From Tepidicella baoligensis (GTDB taxonomy: Bacteria > Pseudomonadota > Gammaproteobacteria > Burkholderiales > Burkholderiaceae_C), in assembly GCF_013432195.1 (NCBI RefSeq), contig NZ_JACCDB010000013.1, positions 1-64,000 of the forward strand: DNA of 64,000 bases. The letters are read 5' to 3'. Positions within the stretch are counted from its first letter, which is position 1. Each line of letters starts with the position of its first letter. Shown piece after piece: positions 52,994-63,726 of the stretch. The notes beneath the pieces are model-generated. The model was not told where the DNA came from. It ran no database searches and saw only the letters and a list, made by a program, of their open reading frames with translations. A program made the position numbers and the translations under genes.

Positions 52994-54898
52994 ATGACTG
53001 CCCACGTTTCCTACGCCGATTTCTACCGCCGCTCGATCGATGATCGTGACGCATTCTGGACCGAGCAAGCCGCTCTGATCGACTGGCACCGACCACACGA
53101 CCGCGTTTGCAATTACGACCGCCCGCCGTTTGCTCGCTGGTTCGAGGGCGGACAGACCAATCTGTGCCACAACGCGGTGGACCGGCACCTGAAAGACCGT
53201 GCCGACCAGAATGCCCTGATCTTCGTCTCCACCGAGACCGGCACCGAAAAAACCTACAGCTTCCGCGAACTGCACCAGGAGGTGCAGCGTTTCGCGGCCA
53301 TCTACCGCTCGCTCGGCGTGAAGAAAGGCGACCGGGTGCTGATCTACATGCCCATGATCGCCGAGGCCTGCTTTGCCATGCTGGCTGCCGTGCGCATCGG
53401 CGCCATCCACTCGGTGGTGTTTGGTGGCTTTGCCAGCCACTCGCTGGCCAGCCGCATCGATGATGCGCAACCCAAGGTCATCGTCAGCGCCGACGCCGGC
53501 ATGCGCGGCGGCAAGGTGGTGCCCTACAAGCACCTGCTGGACGAGGCCATCCACCTCTCTGCGCACAAGCCCGCCCACGTGGTCATGGTCAACCGTGGTT
53601 TGGCAGACCTGGCCCCGGTCGCGGGCCGCGATCTGGACTACGCCACCCTGCGTGCCCAGCACCTGGATGCCCAGGTGCCCTGCGAATGGGTGGGCAGCAC
53701 CCACCCCAGCTACATCCTCTACACCAGCGGCACCACCGGCAAACCCAAGGGTGTGCAGCGCGACACCGGCGGCTACGCCGTGGCGCTGGCGGCGTCCATG
53801 AAGTACATCTACATGGGCGAACCCGGCGAAACCTACTTTTGCACCTCCGACATCGGCTGGGTGGTGGGGCACAGCTACATCATCTATGGCCCGCTCATCA
53901 ACGGCATGGCCACCATCATGTACGAAGGCTTGCCCATCCGTCCCCATGCGGGCATCTGGTGGAGTCTGGTGGAAAAGTACAAGGTCAGCGTGATGTTCTC
54001 GGCCCCGACGGCGGCTCGGGTGCTGAAAAAGCAGGACCCGGCCTATCTCACCCAATACGACCTCTCCAGCCTCAAGGCGCTGTTCCTGGCTGGCGAACCC
54101 CTCGATGAACCCACCGCCACTTGGATCGCCGACGCGATCCAAAAGCCCATCATCGACAACTACTGGCAGACCGAGACCGGCTGGCCCATCATGGCCATCT
54201 GCAACGGCGTCGAAAAAGCCCCCACCAAGTTCGGCTCACCCGGCAAAGCGGTATACGGCTACGACGTGCGCCTGATCGACGAAACCACCGGCGAGGAAAT
54301 TAACGAGCCTCACAAAAAGGGCGTGATCGCCGTAGAAGGGCCACTGCCGCCCGGCTGCCTGCAGACCGTCTGGGGCGACGACGAGCGTTATGTCAAGACC
54401 TACTGGTCGAGCATCCACGGCCGCACCATGTACAGCACCTTCGACTGGGGTGTGAAGGACGCCGACGGCTACTTCTTCATCCTGGGGCGCACCGACGACG
54501 TGATCAACGTGGCGGGGCACCGCCTGGGCACCCGTGAGATCGAGGAGAGCATTTCCAGCCACCCCAACGTGGCCGAGGTGGCTGTGGTCGGCGTGGCCGA
54601 TCAGCTCAAGGGGCAGGTGGCCGTGGCCTTTGCCGTGCTCAAGGACGCCTCTCTGGCGGCCACTGCGGCAGAGGCGCTCAAGCTCGAAGGCGAAATCATG
54701 AAGCTGGTGGACGAGCAGCTCGGAGCGGTGGCGCGACCGGCCCGGGTGCGCTTCGTCAACGTGCTGCCCAAAACGCGATCCGGCAAACTGTTGCGCCGCG
54801 CCATTCAGGCGGTGTGCGAAGGTCGCGATCCCGGCGACCTGACCACCATGGATGACCCAGCCGCCTTGCAGCAGATCCGAGACTTGCTGGCCACCTGA
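52994..54898 (+). CDS. prpE: Propionyl-CoA synthetase
   Basis: A 634-residue AMP-forming acyl-CoA synthetase activating propionate. It begins with YADFYRRSIDDRDAFW, has the AMP-binding loop YTSGTTGKPKG, YWQTETGWPI, the DWGVKDADGYFFILGRTDDVI hinge region (in part) and the C-terminal lysine in PKTRSGKLLRR that is acetylated in this family. The pattern RFVNVLPKTRSGK and the N-terminal WF-EGG fit PrpE better than acetyl-CoA synthetase. No prpB, prpC or prpD is nearby, so propionate metabolism is encoded elsewhere. The ATG has GGAG 6-7 nt upstream. A hairpin from clpB precedes it, and a GATAAT box at 52931-52936 is a possible -10. Confidence 0.9.
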   Translation: MTAHVSYADFYRRSIDDRDAFWTEQAALIDWHRPHDRVCNYDRPPFARWFEGGQTNLCHNAVDRHLKDRADQNALIFVSTETGTEKTYSFRELHQEVQRFAAIYRSLGVKKGDRVLIYMPMIAEACFAMLAAVRIGAIHSVVFGGFASHSLASRIDDAQPKVIVSADAGMRGGKVVPYKHLLDEAIHLSAHKPAHVVMVNRGLADLAPVAGRDLDYATLRAQHLDAQVPCEWVGSTHPSYILYTSGTTGKPKGVQRDTGGYAVALAASMKYIYMGEPGETYFCTSDIGWVVGHSYIIYGPLINGMATIMYEGLPIRPHAGIWWSLVEKYKVSVMFSAPTAARVLKKQDPAYLTQYDLSSLKALFLAGEPLDEPTATWIADAIQKPIIDNYWQTETGWPIMAICNGVEKAPTKFGSPGKAVYGYDVRLIDETTGEEINEPHKKGVIAVEGPLPPGCLQTVWGDDERYVKTYWSSIHGRTMYSTFDWGVKDADGYFFILGRTDDVINVAGHRLGTREIEESISSHPNVAEVAVVGVADQLKGQVAVAFAVLKDASLAATAAEALKLEGEIMKLVDEQLGAVARPARVRFVNVLPKTRSGKLLRRAIQAVCEGRDPGDLTTMDDPAALQQIRDLLAT

Positions 54899-54930
54899 GC
54901 GCACCCATTTGGGTACGCCTGGTGGTATGG

Positions 54931-54960
54931 CCCGATATCGGGTGCTAATATTCGCATATT
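54931..54960. promoter_or_regulatory. Two dyads upstream of the ArsR gene
   Basis: CCCGATATCGGG (54931-54942) is a perfect 12-bp palindrome. Directly after it AATAT-TCGC-ATATT (54947-54960) is a second dyad, AT-rich as ArsR-family operators often are. They lie 69-98 bp before the ArsR start. A role in autoregulation is inferred. Confidence 0.5.
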
Positions 54961-55028
54961 TCAGCAACAAGCGTGAGATGCCGTGACACCGGCATCGGCG
55001 TCTGCGGTGCAGAAAGGCGCGTTGAGAT

Positions 55029-55397
55029 ATGCAGGAAACCACAGGTTCAGAGGCTGGCGAAGACAAAGCCCGGGTTTTCGAACTGGCGGCCGAACTCTTC
55101 GGCATCCTCGCCACGCCCATGCGTTTGCGCATTCTCAGTGCATTGTGCGACCGGGAAAAATCGGTTTCCGAGCTGCTGGCCGAAATCGACACCACGCAAC
55201 CCAACCTGTCGCAGCATCTCAACCTCCTGTACCGTGCTGGCGTGCTGGCCAAGCGCAAAGAAGGTACGCAGGTCATCTATCGGGTGCAAAGCGAGCGGGC
55301 CGTGACGCTGTGCCGTACCGTATGCACGCAGATCGCCATCGAAATGGATGAGCCCTCCAGCATTCCAGCCTCCGAGCGCCTGTCACCACGACCCTGA
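55029..55397 (+). CDS. ArsR/SmtB-family transcriptional regulator
   Basis: A 122-residue winged-helix regulator. The helix-turn-helix is in VSELLAEIDTTQPNLSQHLNLLYRAG, preceded by the LATPMRLRILSALCDREK segment. There is no CVC metal box of ArsR or SmtB. Cysteines lie at positions 40, 95 and 99; Cys40 and Cys99 roughly match the two sensing cysteines of BigR/SqrR-type persulfide sensors, so a thiol or persulfide signal is possible. A Gly/Val-rich lipoprotein gene follows after 35 nt. No sulfur-oxidation gene is nearby, and the effector is not proven. Confidence 0.85.
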   Translation: MQETTGSEAGEDKARVFELAAELFGILATPMRLRILSALCDREKSVSELLAEIDTTQPNLSQHLNLLYRAGVLAKRKEGTQVIYRVQSERAVTLCRTVCTQIAIEMDEPSSIPASERLSPRP

Positions 55398-55432
55398 TTC
55401 ATCATCGGCCGGACTAGGCCATACAATGGGCC

Positions 55433-55690
55433 ATGGCTCATTGGTCTTTCCTCTCATTGTTTCGCCTTGCCCCGCCTGTGCTGGCGCTGGCCCTGCTAGG
55501 AGCGTGCAGCACCGCCAACCTTGGGGTGTCCGTTCCGGTAGGGCGAAGCACCGGGGTGGGCGTGAGTGTCGGAACCGATGGCCGTGTCGGGGTGGGCGTA
55601 GGCGTCTCGGTGGGGTCGGGCACCGTCAGTGTCGGCACCTCGGGTCAGCTGCCTGTCAAAAAAGAAGAAGACACTGCCGAGCAGAAATAA
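55433..55690 (+). CDS. Small Gly/Val/Ser-rich lipoprotein
   Basis: An 85-residue protein with a lipoprotein signal: hydrophobic stretch LAPPVLALALLGAC, lipobox LLGAC with Cys25. The mature 61 residues alternate Gly, Val and Ser (GVGVSVG, then GRVGVGVGVSVGSG), consistent with a short beta repeat, and end in a charged tail, VKKEEDTAEQK. I do not recognise a function. The ATG has a TACAAT box only 6 nt upstream (55422-55427), so if that is a promoter the message would be nearly leaderless; otherwise it is read from the ArsR promoter. The 225 bp after it hold no gene before sucA. Confidence 0.75.
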   Translation: MAHWSFLSLFRLAPPVLALALLGACSTANLGVSVPVGRSTGVGVSVGTDGRVGVGVGVSVGSGTVSVGTSGQLPVKKEEDTAEQK

Positions 55691-55915
55691 ACCCTTCAGG
55701 CGGCAAGTGGGCCGGTGCGTTTGCACGACACCCTTCGGCCCGGCCGCAGGAGACATGCACGAATTCTTTGCCAGCCTTTCGCGTTCGATGGCACAATGGC
55801 GGGCTGCACAGGTCCTTCCAGTCACTGTCGCATCCGCCAACCGGTCCAGCCGTGTCGCGGAAGGTTTTTTCAACCAGCTAATGTTTCCTGCAGGGAAACG
55901 GAGGTCAGCGAACCC

Positions 55916-58798
55916 ATGAGCGAGACGAACAGCGTCTACCTTGCTTACCAAAGCAACTCCTATCTCTTTGGCGGCAACGCGCCCTATGTCGAAGAGATGT
56001 ACGAAAACTATCTGGCCGATCCCACCAGCGTGCCCGATTCCTGGCGTGCCTACTTCGACGCGCTACAGCACGTGCCCGCCGTGGATGGGTCTGACGCTCG
56101 TGACGTTCCCCACCTGCCGGTCATCAACGCCTTCGCCGAACGCGCCAAGCAGGGCGTGACCCAGGTGGTCATTGCCGCTGGTGCCGATTCCGATTTGGGC
56201 CGCAAGCGCGTGTTCACCCAGCAACTCATCGCTGCCTACCGAAACGTGGGGCAGCGCTGGGCCGATCTCGACCCCCTCAAGCGCACCGAACGGGAACACA
56301 TTCCCGAGCTGGATCCGGCGTTTTACGGCTTTTCCGATGCCGACCTGGAAACCGTTTTCAACACCAGCAACACCTTCTTCGGTCGCGAGACCATGCCGCT
56401 GCGCGAGCTGTTGAACGCGCTGCGCGAAACCTACTGCGGCACCATCGGGGCCGAGTACATGTACATCTCCGACCAGGCACAGAAGCGCTGGTGGCAAGAG
56501 AAGCTCGAAAGCATTCGCAGCAAACCCAACTTCACAGCAGAAAAGAAAAAGCACATTCTGGAACGCCTGACCGCCGCCGAGGGGCTGGAGCGATTCCTCC
56601 ACACCAAGTACGTGGGACAGAAGCGTTTCTCCCTGGAAGGCGGGGAAAGCTTCATCGTGGCCATGGACGAACTGATCCAGCGTGCCGGAGAGAAAGGCTT
56701 GCAGGAAATCGTCATCGGCATGGCCCACCGGGGCCGCCTGAACGTGCTCGTCAACACCCTGGGCAAGATGCCCAAGGACCTGTTCGCCGAATTCGAGCAC
56801 ACCGCGCCTGAGGACTTGCCCGCCGGCGACGTGAAATACCACCAGGGTTTCAGCTCCGACGTGTCCACCCCGGGCGGCCCGGTCCACTTGAGCCTCGCAT
56901 TCAACCCCTCGCACCTGGAAATCGTCAATCCGGTGGTGGAAGGCTCGGTGCGCGCCCGCATGGATCGCCGTGGCGACCCCAAGGGCAAGCAGGTACTGCC
57001 GGTGCTGGTGCATGGCGACGCCGCCATCGCTGGCCAGGGGGTGGTGCAGGAGACGCTGGCCCTGTCGATGACACGTGGTTATTCCACCGGCGGTACGGTG
57101 CATATCGTCATCAACAACCAGATCGGCTTCACCACCTCCGACCCGCGTGACGCCCGCTCCACCCTGTACTGCACCGACATCGTCAAAATGATCGAAGCGC
57201 CCGTGCTGCACGTCAACGGCGATGACCCGGAGGCAGTGGCCCTGGCCATGCAGCTGGCGCTGGAGTACCGCATGGAGTTCGCCAAGGATGTGGCGGTGGA
57301 CATCATCTGCTTCCGCAAGCTGGGCCACAACGAGCAGGATACCCCCTCGCTCACCCAGCCGCTGATGTACAAAAAGATCGCCAAGCACCCCGGCACCCGC
57401 AAGCTGTACGCCGACAAGCTCGTCGCCCAAGGCATTCTGTCCGAGGATGGCCCGGAAGAAATGGTCAAGGCCTACCGTGCCGCCATGGATGCCGGCAAGC
57501 ACACGGTGGATCCGGTGCTCACCAACTTCAAGAGCAAATATGCCGTGGACTGGGCGCCCTTCCTGGGCAAGAAATGGACCGATGCCGCCGACACCGCCAT
57601 TCCGCTGACCGAGTGGAAGCGACTGGCCGAGCGCATCACCTACGTGCCTGACAACATCACGCCTCACCAACTGGTGAAAAAAGTGTTGGCGGACCGGGCC
57701 GCGATGGGCCGCGGCGAAATCAACGTGGACTGGGGCATGGGCGAGCACATGGCTTTTGCCTCATTGGTCGCCAGCGGCTATGCGGTTCGCCTCTCGGGTG
57801 AGGACTGTGGCCGGGGCACTTTCACCCACCGCCACGCCGTCATCCACGACCAGAACCGGGAACGGTACGACGAGGGAACCTACATTCCGCTGCAGAACGT
57901 GGCCGAAAACCAGGCGCCGTTCGTGGTGATCGACTCCATCCTCTCGGAAGAGGCGGTGCTGGGTTTCGAATACGGCTATGCCTCCGCAGACCCGAACACC
58001 CTGGTGATTTGGGAGGCCCAATTCGGCGACTTCGCCAACGGCGCCCAGGTGGTGATCGACCAGTTCATCGCTTCCGGCGAAGTGAAATGGGGCCGGGTTA
58101 ACGGCATCACCCTGTTCCTGCCGCATGGCTATGAAGGGCAGGGGCCTGAGCACAGCTCGGCGCGTATCGAACGCTTCATGCAACTCGCGGCCGACACCAA
58201 CATGCAGCTGGTACAGCCCACCACGGCCAGCCAAATCTTCCACGTGCTACGCCGGCAGATGGTGCGCAACCTGCGCAAGCCGCTCATCGTTTTCACGCCC
58301 AAGTCGCTGCTGCGCAACAAGGACGCGACTTCGCCGTTGTCCGAGTTCACCAAAGGCGGGTTCCAGACCGTGATCCCCGAGCAGGACGCCGAGGTGATCA
58401 AGAACGCCGCCAAGGTCAAGCGGGTCATCTCCTGTTCCGGCAAGGTTTACTACGACCTCATCAAGAAGCGCGAAGAGCGGGGGGCGAACGACGTTGCCAT
58501 CATCCGAGTCGAGCAGCTCTATCCCTTCCCGCACAAGGTCTTTGCCGCCGAGCTCAAAAAGTACCCCAACGCCACGGAAATCGTGTGGTGCCAGGACGAA
58601 CCGCAAAACCAGGGCGCGTGGTTTTTCGTGCAGCACAACATCCACGAAAACATGCTCGAAGGTCAGCGCCTGGGCTATGCCGGCCGCGCGGCTTCGGCCT
58701 CGCCGGCCGTGGGCTATGCCCACCTGCACCAGAACCAGCAAAAGAACCTGGTCGAGGCCGCTTTCGGCAAGCTCAAGGGATTCATCCTGACCAAGTAA
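55916..58798 (+). CDS. sucA: 2-oxoglutarate dehydrogenase E1 component
   Basis: A 960-residue ThDP-dependent decarboxylase of the TCA cycle. The N-terminus has the OdhA-type NSYLFGGNAPYVEEMYENY for E2 binding; the ThDP fold shows EIVIGMAHRGRLNVLVN, GDAAIAGQGVVQETL and NNQIGFTTSDPRDARST; the C-terminal part contains ILWE-type FEYGYASADPNTLVIWEAQFGDFANGAQVVIDQF (in part) and LPHGYEGQGPEHSSAR. Its ATG has GGAGG about 11 nt upstream. It is followed by sucB and lpd, the whole complex in one operon with zapE. Burkholderiales usually call it odhA. Confidence 0.97.
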   Translation: MSETNSVYLAYQSNSYLFGGNAPYVEEMYENYLADPTSVPDSWRAYFDALQHVPAVDGSDARDVPHLPVINAFAERAKQGVTQVVIAAGADSDLGRKRVFTQQLIAAYRNVGQRWADLDPLKRTEREHIPELDPAFYGFSDADLETVFNTSNTFFGRETMPLRELLNALRETYCGTIGAEYMYISDQAQKRWWQEKLESIRSKPNFTAEKKKHILERLTAAEGLERFLHTKYVGQKRFSLEGGESFIVAMDELIQRAGEKGLQEIVIGMAHRGRLNVLVNTLGKMPKDLFAEFEHTAPEDLPAGDVKYHQGFSSDVSTPGGPVHLSLAFNPSHLEIVNPVVEGSVRARMDRRGDPKGKQVLPVLVHGDAAIAGQGVVQETLALSMTRGYSTGGTVHIVINNQIGFTTSDPRDARSTLYCTDIVKMIEAPVLHVNGDDPEAVALAMQLALEYRMEFAKDVAVDIICFRKLGHNEQDTPSLTQPLMYKKIAKHPGTRKLYADKLVAQGILSEDGPEEMVKAYRAAMDAGKHTVDPVLTNFKSKYAVDWAPFLGKKWTDAADTAIPLTEWKRLAERITYVPDNITPHQLVKKVLADRAAMGRGEINVDWGMGEHMAFASLVASGYAVRLSGEDCGRGTFTHRHAVIHDQNRERYDEGTYIPLQNVAENQAPFVVIDSILSEEAVLGFEYGYASADPNTLVIWEAQFGDFANGAQVVIDQFIASGEVKWGRVNGITLFLPHGYEGQGPEHSSARIERFMQLAADTNMQLVQPTTASQIFHVLRRQMVRNLRKPLIVFTPKSLLRNKDATSPLSEFTKGGFQTVIPEQDAEVIKNAAKVKRVISCSGKVYYDLIKKREERGANDVAIIRVEQLYPFPHKVFAAELKKYPNATEIVWCQDEPQNQGAWFFVQHNIHENMLEGQRLGYAGRAASASPAVGYAHLHQNQQKNLVEAAFGKLKGFILTK

Positions 58799-58836
58799 CC
58801 CACACCAAGAACAACGCATTCAAGGACTGATTCATC

Positions 58837-60090
58837 ATGGCTATCGTAGAAGTCAAAGTGCCACAGCTGTCGGAATCCGTGGCCGAAGCGACCCTGTTGC
58901 AGTGGAAGAAAAAAGTCGGCGACCCCGTTGCCGCCGACGAAATCCTGATCGAGATCGAAACCGACAAGGTGGTGCTGGAGGTGCCGGCTCCTGCGGCGGG
59001 CGTGCTCTCTGAACTGTTGGTGGCAGATGGGGGTACGGTCGTGTCCGATCAATTGATCGCCCGCATCGATACCGACGGTAAGGTGGCCGCTGCGCCTGCC
59101 ACTGCGCCCGCAGCCGCACCGGCGCCGTCTGCCGCCGTCGCCGCTCAGGCCAAGGACATGAGCGCCGTGGCCATGCCTGCGGCCGCCAAGCTCATTGCCG
59201 ACCACAACCTGGCTCCGGGCTCGGTCACGGGCACCGGCAGGGACGGCCGCGTGACCAAGGGCGACGTGCTGGCCGCCGTCGCTTCCGGCGCGGCCAAACC
59301 CGCTGCAGCTCCCGTGACGATTCCCACGGGTGCGCCGACCAAGGTGTTGCCCCAGGTGACCGCGCCGGTGGTCGCTCCCGATCTGGCCAACCGCCCCGAG
59401 CAGCGCGTGCCCATGAGCCGTCTGCGCGCCCGCATCGCCGAGCGTCTGCTGCAGTCGCAGGCCACCAACGCCATCCTCACCACGTTCAACGAGGTGAACA
59501 TGGCCCCGGTGATGGAGATGCGCAAAAAGTTCCAGGAGAAGTTCGAGAAGGAGCACGGCGTCAAGCTGGGCTTCATGAGCTTCTTCGTGAAAGCCGCCGT
59601 GCATGCCTTGAAGAAGTTCCCGATCCTCAATGCCTCGGTGGATGGGAACGACATCGTCTATCACGGCTACTTCGATATCGGTATCGCCGTCGGGTCCCCC
59701 CGCGGCCTGGTGGTGCCCATTCTGCGCAACGCCGACCAGATGAGCTTTGCCGACATCGAGAAGAAAATTGCCGAGTTTGGCCAGAAGGCCAAGGATGGCA
59801 AACTGGGCATCGAAGAGATGACCGGCGGCACTTTCTCCATCTCCAACGGTGGTGTGTTCGGCTCGATGCTGTCCACCCCCATCATCAACCCGCCGCAGTC
59901 GGCCATCCTGGGCGTGCACGCCACCAAGGACCGCCCGGTGGTCGAGAACGGGCAGATCGTGATCCGTCCGATCAACTACCTGGCCATGAGTTACGACCAC
60001 CGCATCATCGACGGCCGCGAGGCCGTGCTGGGCCTGGTGGCGATGAAGGAAGCGCTGGAAGATCCGGCCCGCCTGCTGTTCAACATCTGA
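58837..60090 (+). CDS. sucB: Dihydrolipoyllysine succinyltransferase (E2 of 2-oxoglutarate dehydrogenase)
   Basis: A 417-residue E2 core. One N-terminal lipoyl domain (lipoylated Lys44 in ETDKVVLEV), an Ala/Pro linker, the peripheral-subunit-binding domain ([27 protein letters not shown], in part) and the catalytic domain ending with the active-site motif [13 protein letters not shown]. The substrate is succinyl by context with sucA. It starts 38 nt after sucA and precedes lpd by 16 nt. Confidence 0.97.
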   Translation: MAIVEVKVPQLSESVAEATLLQWKKKVGDPVAADEILIEIETDKVVLEVPAPAAGVLSELLVADGGTVVSDQLIARIDTDGKVAAAPATAPAAAPAPSAAVAAQAKDMSAVAMPAAAKLIADHNLAPGSVTGTGRDGRVTKGDVLAAVASGAAKPAAAPVTIPTGAPTKVLPQVTAPVVAPDLANRPEQRVPMSRLRARIAERLLQSQATNAILTTFNEVNMAPVMEMRKKFQEKFEKEHGVKLGFMSFFVKAAVHALKKFPILNASVDGNDIVYHGYFDIGIAVGSPRGLVVPILRNADQMSFADIEKKIAEFGQKAKDGKLGIEEMTGGTFSISNGGVFGSMLSTPIINPPQSAILGVHATKDRPVVENGQIVIRPINYLAMSYDHRIIDGREAVLGLVAMKEALEDPARLLFNI

Positions 60091-60106
60091 TCGCTGGAAA
60101 GCCACC

Positions 60107-61534
<1,428 letters not shown>

Positions 61535-61558
61535 GAGGCTTGGCAGCAGGCAGCATCG

Positions 61559-62695
61559 ATGCAGGTCAGCGCAACGGGGGGGCGTGTGCCGGTGTTCGGG
61601 CCGGTGCGCGCCGCCTATGAGTCAGAGCTGAAAACCCGGGGGTTCAAGAGCGACCCGGCTCAGTTGCGCGCCATCGAGGCGTTGGAGCGATGCGCGGCCG
61701 AATGGGCTCATTTCAAGCAGCGCCGCTCCAACCCCATCAAGAAGCTCATCAACCGCTTGCCCATCCCGCGTGGGGTGTACATGTACGGTGGGGTTGGGCG
61801 TGGCAAGAGCTTTCTGATGGACTGTTTTTACAATGCCGTGCCGCTGCGCCGCAAAACACGGCTGCACTTCCACGAGTTCATGCGCGAGGTGCATCGCGAG
61901 CTGGCCGAACTGCAAGGCACCGTCAACCCACTCGACGAACTGGGCAGGCGCATGGCCAAGCGTTACCGCTTGGTTTGCTTCGACGAATTCCATGTGGCCG
62001 ATGTGACCGACGCCATGATCCTGCACCGGGTGCTGGATGCGATGCGCAAGTACGGCATCGGCATGGTCACCACCAGCAACTTCCATCCGGACGACCTGTA
62101 TCCCGACGGCCTGCATCGTGATCGCATCCTCCCGGCGATCGAGTTGCTCAAGCAGACCATGGAAGTGCTGAATGTGGACAACGGCACCGACTACCGGCGG
62201 CGCACGTTGGAACAGGTGCGTCTGTACCACACGCCGCTCGGCCCCGAGGCCGAGGCCGAGATGGAATCCGCTTTCGAGCGGCTGGCCGAGGCGCACGACG
62301 AGCCCCCGGTGTTGCACATCGAATCCAGGGAGATTCGTGCCATCCGGCGTGCCGGCGGGGTGGTGTGGTTCGACTTCCGCACCCTCTGTGGCGGGCCGCG
62401 TTCACAGAACGACTATCTCGAGATCGCCACCCAGTTCCATACCGTCCTATTGAGCAATGTCCCCCACATGCCGGTGAACATGGCCTCGGAGGCACGCCGC
62501 TTCACCTGGCTGGTGGACGTGCTGTACGACCGCCGGGTGAAGCTCATCATGTCGGCAGAAGTGCCGCCAGAGCAGCTCTACACCGACGGGCCGCTGGCCC
62601 ACGAGTTTCCGCGTACCGTCTCGCGCCTCAATGAAATGCAGTCCAGGGAATACCTGGCTCAGGAACGTCGCGACGTAGATACCTCGCTGACCTGA
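61559..62695 (+). CDS. zapE: Cell division protein ZapE (AFG1-like ATPase)
   Basis: A 378-residue AAA-type ATPase that binds FtsZ and modulates the division ring. Walker A is MYGGVGRGKSFLMD, Walker B LVCFDEFHVADVTDAMI, followed by TTSNFHPDDLYPDGLHR (sensor region) and LLSNVPHM; the C-terminus is conserved around FPRTVSRLNEMQSREYL. In Comamonadaceae and related genomes this gene sits behind the odh-lpd genes, as here. It converges with the PPM phosphatase, 10 nt between stops. Confidence 0.94.
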   Translation: MQVSATGGRVPVFGPVRAAYESELKTRGFKSDPAQLRAIEALERCAAEWAHFKQRRSNPIKKLINRLPIPRGVYMYGGVGRGKSFLMDCFYNAVPLRRKTRLHFHEFMREVHRELAELQGTVNPLDELGRRMAKRYRLVCFDEFHVADVTDAMILHRVLDAMRKYGIGMVTTSNFHPDDLYPDGLHRDRILPAIELLKQTMEVLNVDNGTDYRRRTLEQVRLYHTPLGPEAEAEMESAFERLAEAHDEPPVLHIESREIRAIRRAGGVVWFDFRTLCGGPRSQNDYLEIATQFHTVLLSNVPHMPVNMASEARRFTWLVDVLYDRRVKLIMSAEVPPEQLYTDGPLAHEFPRTVSRLNEMQSREYLAQERRDVDTSLT

Positions 62696-62705
62696 AAGCC
62701 GCACC

Positions 62706-63506
62706 TCAGGTCGATGGCAGAGAGCCCGGGCGAGACCGCGCCGACGACACAGGCAGCGGTTCCAGCTTGACGATGATGAGCGCCATGTTGTCGCCGTGGC
62801 CTTCGGCACGTTGCCGGGCTTTGCCGATCAAGAACTCGCAAGCCTGACGAGGGGGCAGTTGATGAACCACCCGCCCGAGCTCGGCGCTGCTGAAATAGTG
62901 CCAGATGCCGTCGCTGCAGGCCACCAGGCTGTCTCCCGCCTCCAGCCGCTCGATCCGGTGCGTGCCGATCGCGGGTTCGTGATCGGCACCCAGGCAGTGC
63001 AGCAGCAGGTTGTTTCGCGGATCGTTGAGTGCTTCCTCTTCGGTGAGCTGGCCCTTGTCCACCAGGTTCTGGACGAACGAATGGTCCAGGGTCCGGTGCT
63101 GGAGAATCCCCTGGCGAAAGTGGTAGAGGCGCGAGTCACCTGAGTGCACGACATGGCATTCGCCATTGGGGTTGATGACGAACGCCACGATGGTGCTGTG
63201 CGGCTCCTGCTCGGTGGAGGCCGCCGTCAGCCGGATCACGACATGCGCCTCCACAGCCACACGGGACAGGAACTCGCCGCCGTCATCCGTGTTCGGGTCG
63301 TAGCGCTCAAAAAGCTGTTGGGCCGTGAGCAACACCTGTTCTGCAGCTTTGCGCCCGCCGCTGCGTCCCCCCATGCCATCGGCTACCACGCCGAGCACGC
63401 AGCCCTTGACGCGAGGGTGAGCGGTCAACAGCAGCTGATCCTGCTGGTATTCCCGGTCGCCCAGATCGATCCCGGTGGAGGCGACGATGCGAAAGCCGTG
63501 GGCCAT
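62706..63506 (-). CDS. PPM-type serine/threonine protein phosphatase
   Basis: A 266-residue PP2C-like phosphatase. Metal-binding motifs are in place: GDREYQQDQ near the N-terminus, GVVADGMGGRSGG, VVHSGDSRLYHF, LVACSDGIWHYF and HGDNMALIIVKL. Such enzymes often oppose a Hanks-type kinase or a signalling module, but no kinase gene is near. The ATG chosen gives MAHGFRIVAST; an upstream TTG would add 7 residues. No partner gene is downstream; the next gene at the right edge is divergent, across 220 bp. Confidence 0.9.
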   Translation of the reverse strand: MAHGFRIVASTGIDLGDREYQQDQLLLTAHPRVKGCVLGVVADGMGGRSGGRKAAEQVLLTAQQLFERYDPNTDDGGEFLSRVAVEAHVVIRLTAASTEQEPHSTIVAFVINPNGECHVVHSGDSRLYHFRQGILQHRTLDHSFVQNLVDKGQLTEEEALNDPRNNLLLHCLGADHEPAIGTHRIERLEAGDSLVACSDGIWHYFSSAELGRVVHQLPPRQACEFLIGKARQRAEGHGDNMALIIVKLEPLPVSSARSRPGSLPST

Positions 63507-63570
63507 GAGGTGGTGATGGGTCAGCAAAAACGGTCAACTCATCATACCGGGGAAAAGGACACAGGGTCCG

Positions 63571-63620
63571 TGTCATAAAAATCTGACATATCCGACAAGA
63601 TTGCTTGGGTTTTTATGACA
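63571..63620. repeat. 11-bp inverted repeat in the AT-rich gap at the right edge
   Basis: TGTCATAAAAA (63571-63581) and TTTTTATGACA (63610-63620) are perfect reverse complements, 28 nt apart, in the divergent gap between the phosphatase and the truncated gene. A shorter dyad, GACAC (63558-63562) and GTGTC (63570-63574), abuts the left arm. It may be an operator pair or a stem for a leader RNA. Confidence 0.6.
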
Positions 63621-63726
63621 GCACATCAGGGTCAACCCGGGTTCAAATGTCTATTACAAACCAATCTAAGACCATATGGACACGGATTCACTTGCAGCAT
63701 CGCATGCATACGGGAGCCAAGCGACG

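Noticed and set aside
55570-55640. Tandem DNA repeat in the lipoprotein gene
   Set aside because: The protein is repetitive in Gly and Val, but the DNA has no exact repeated unit of constant length.
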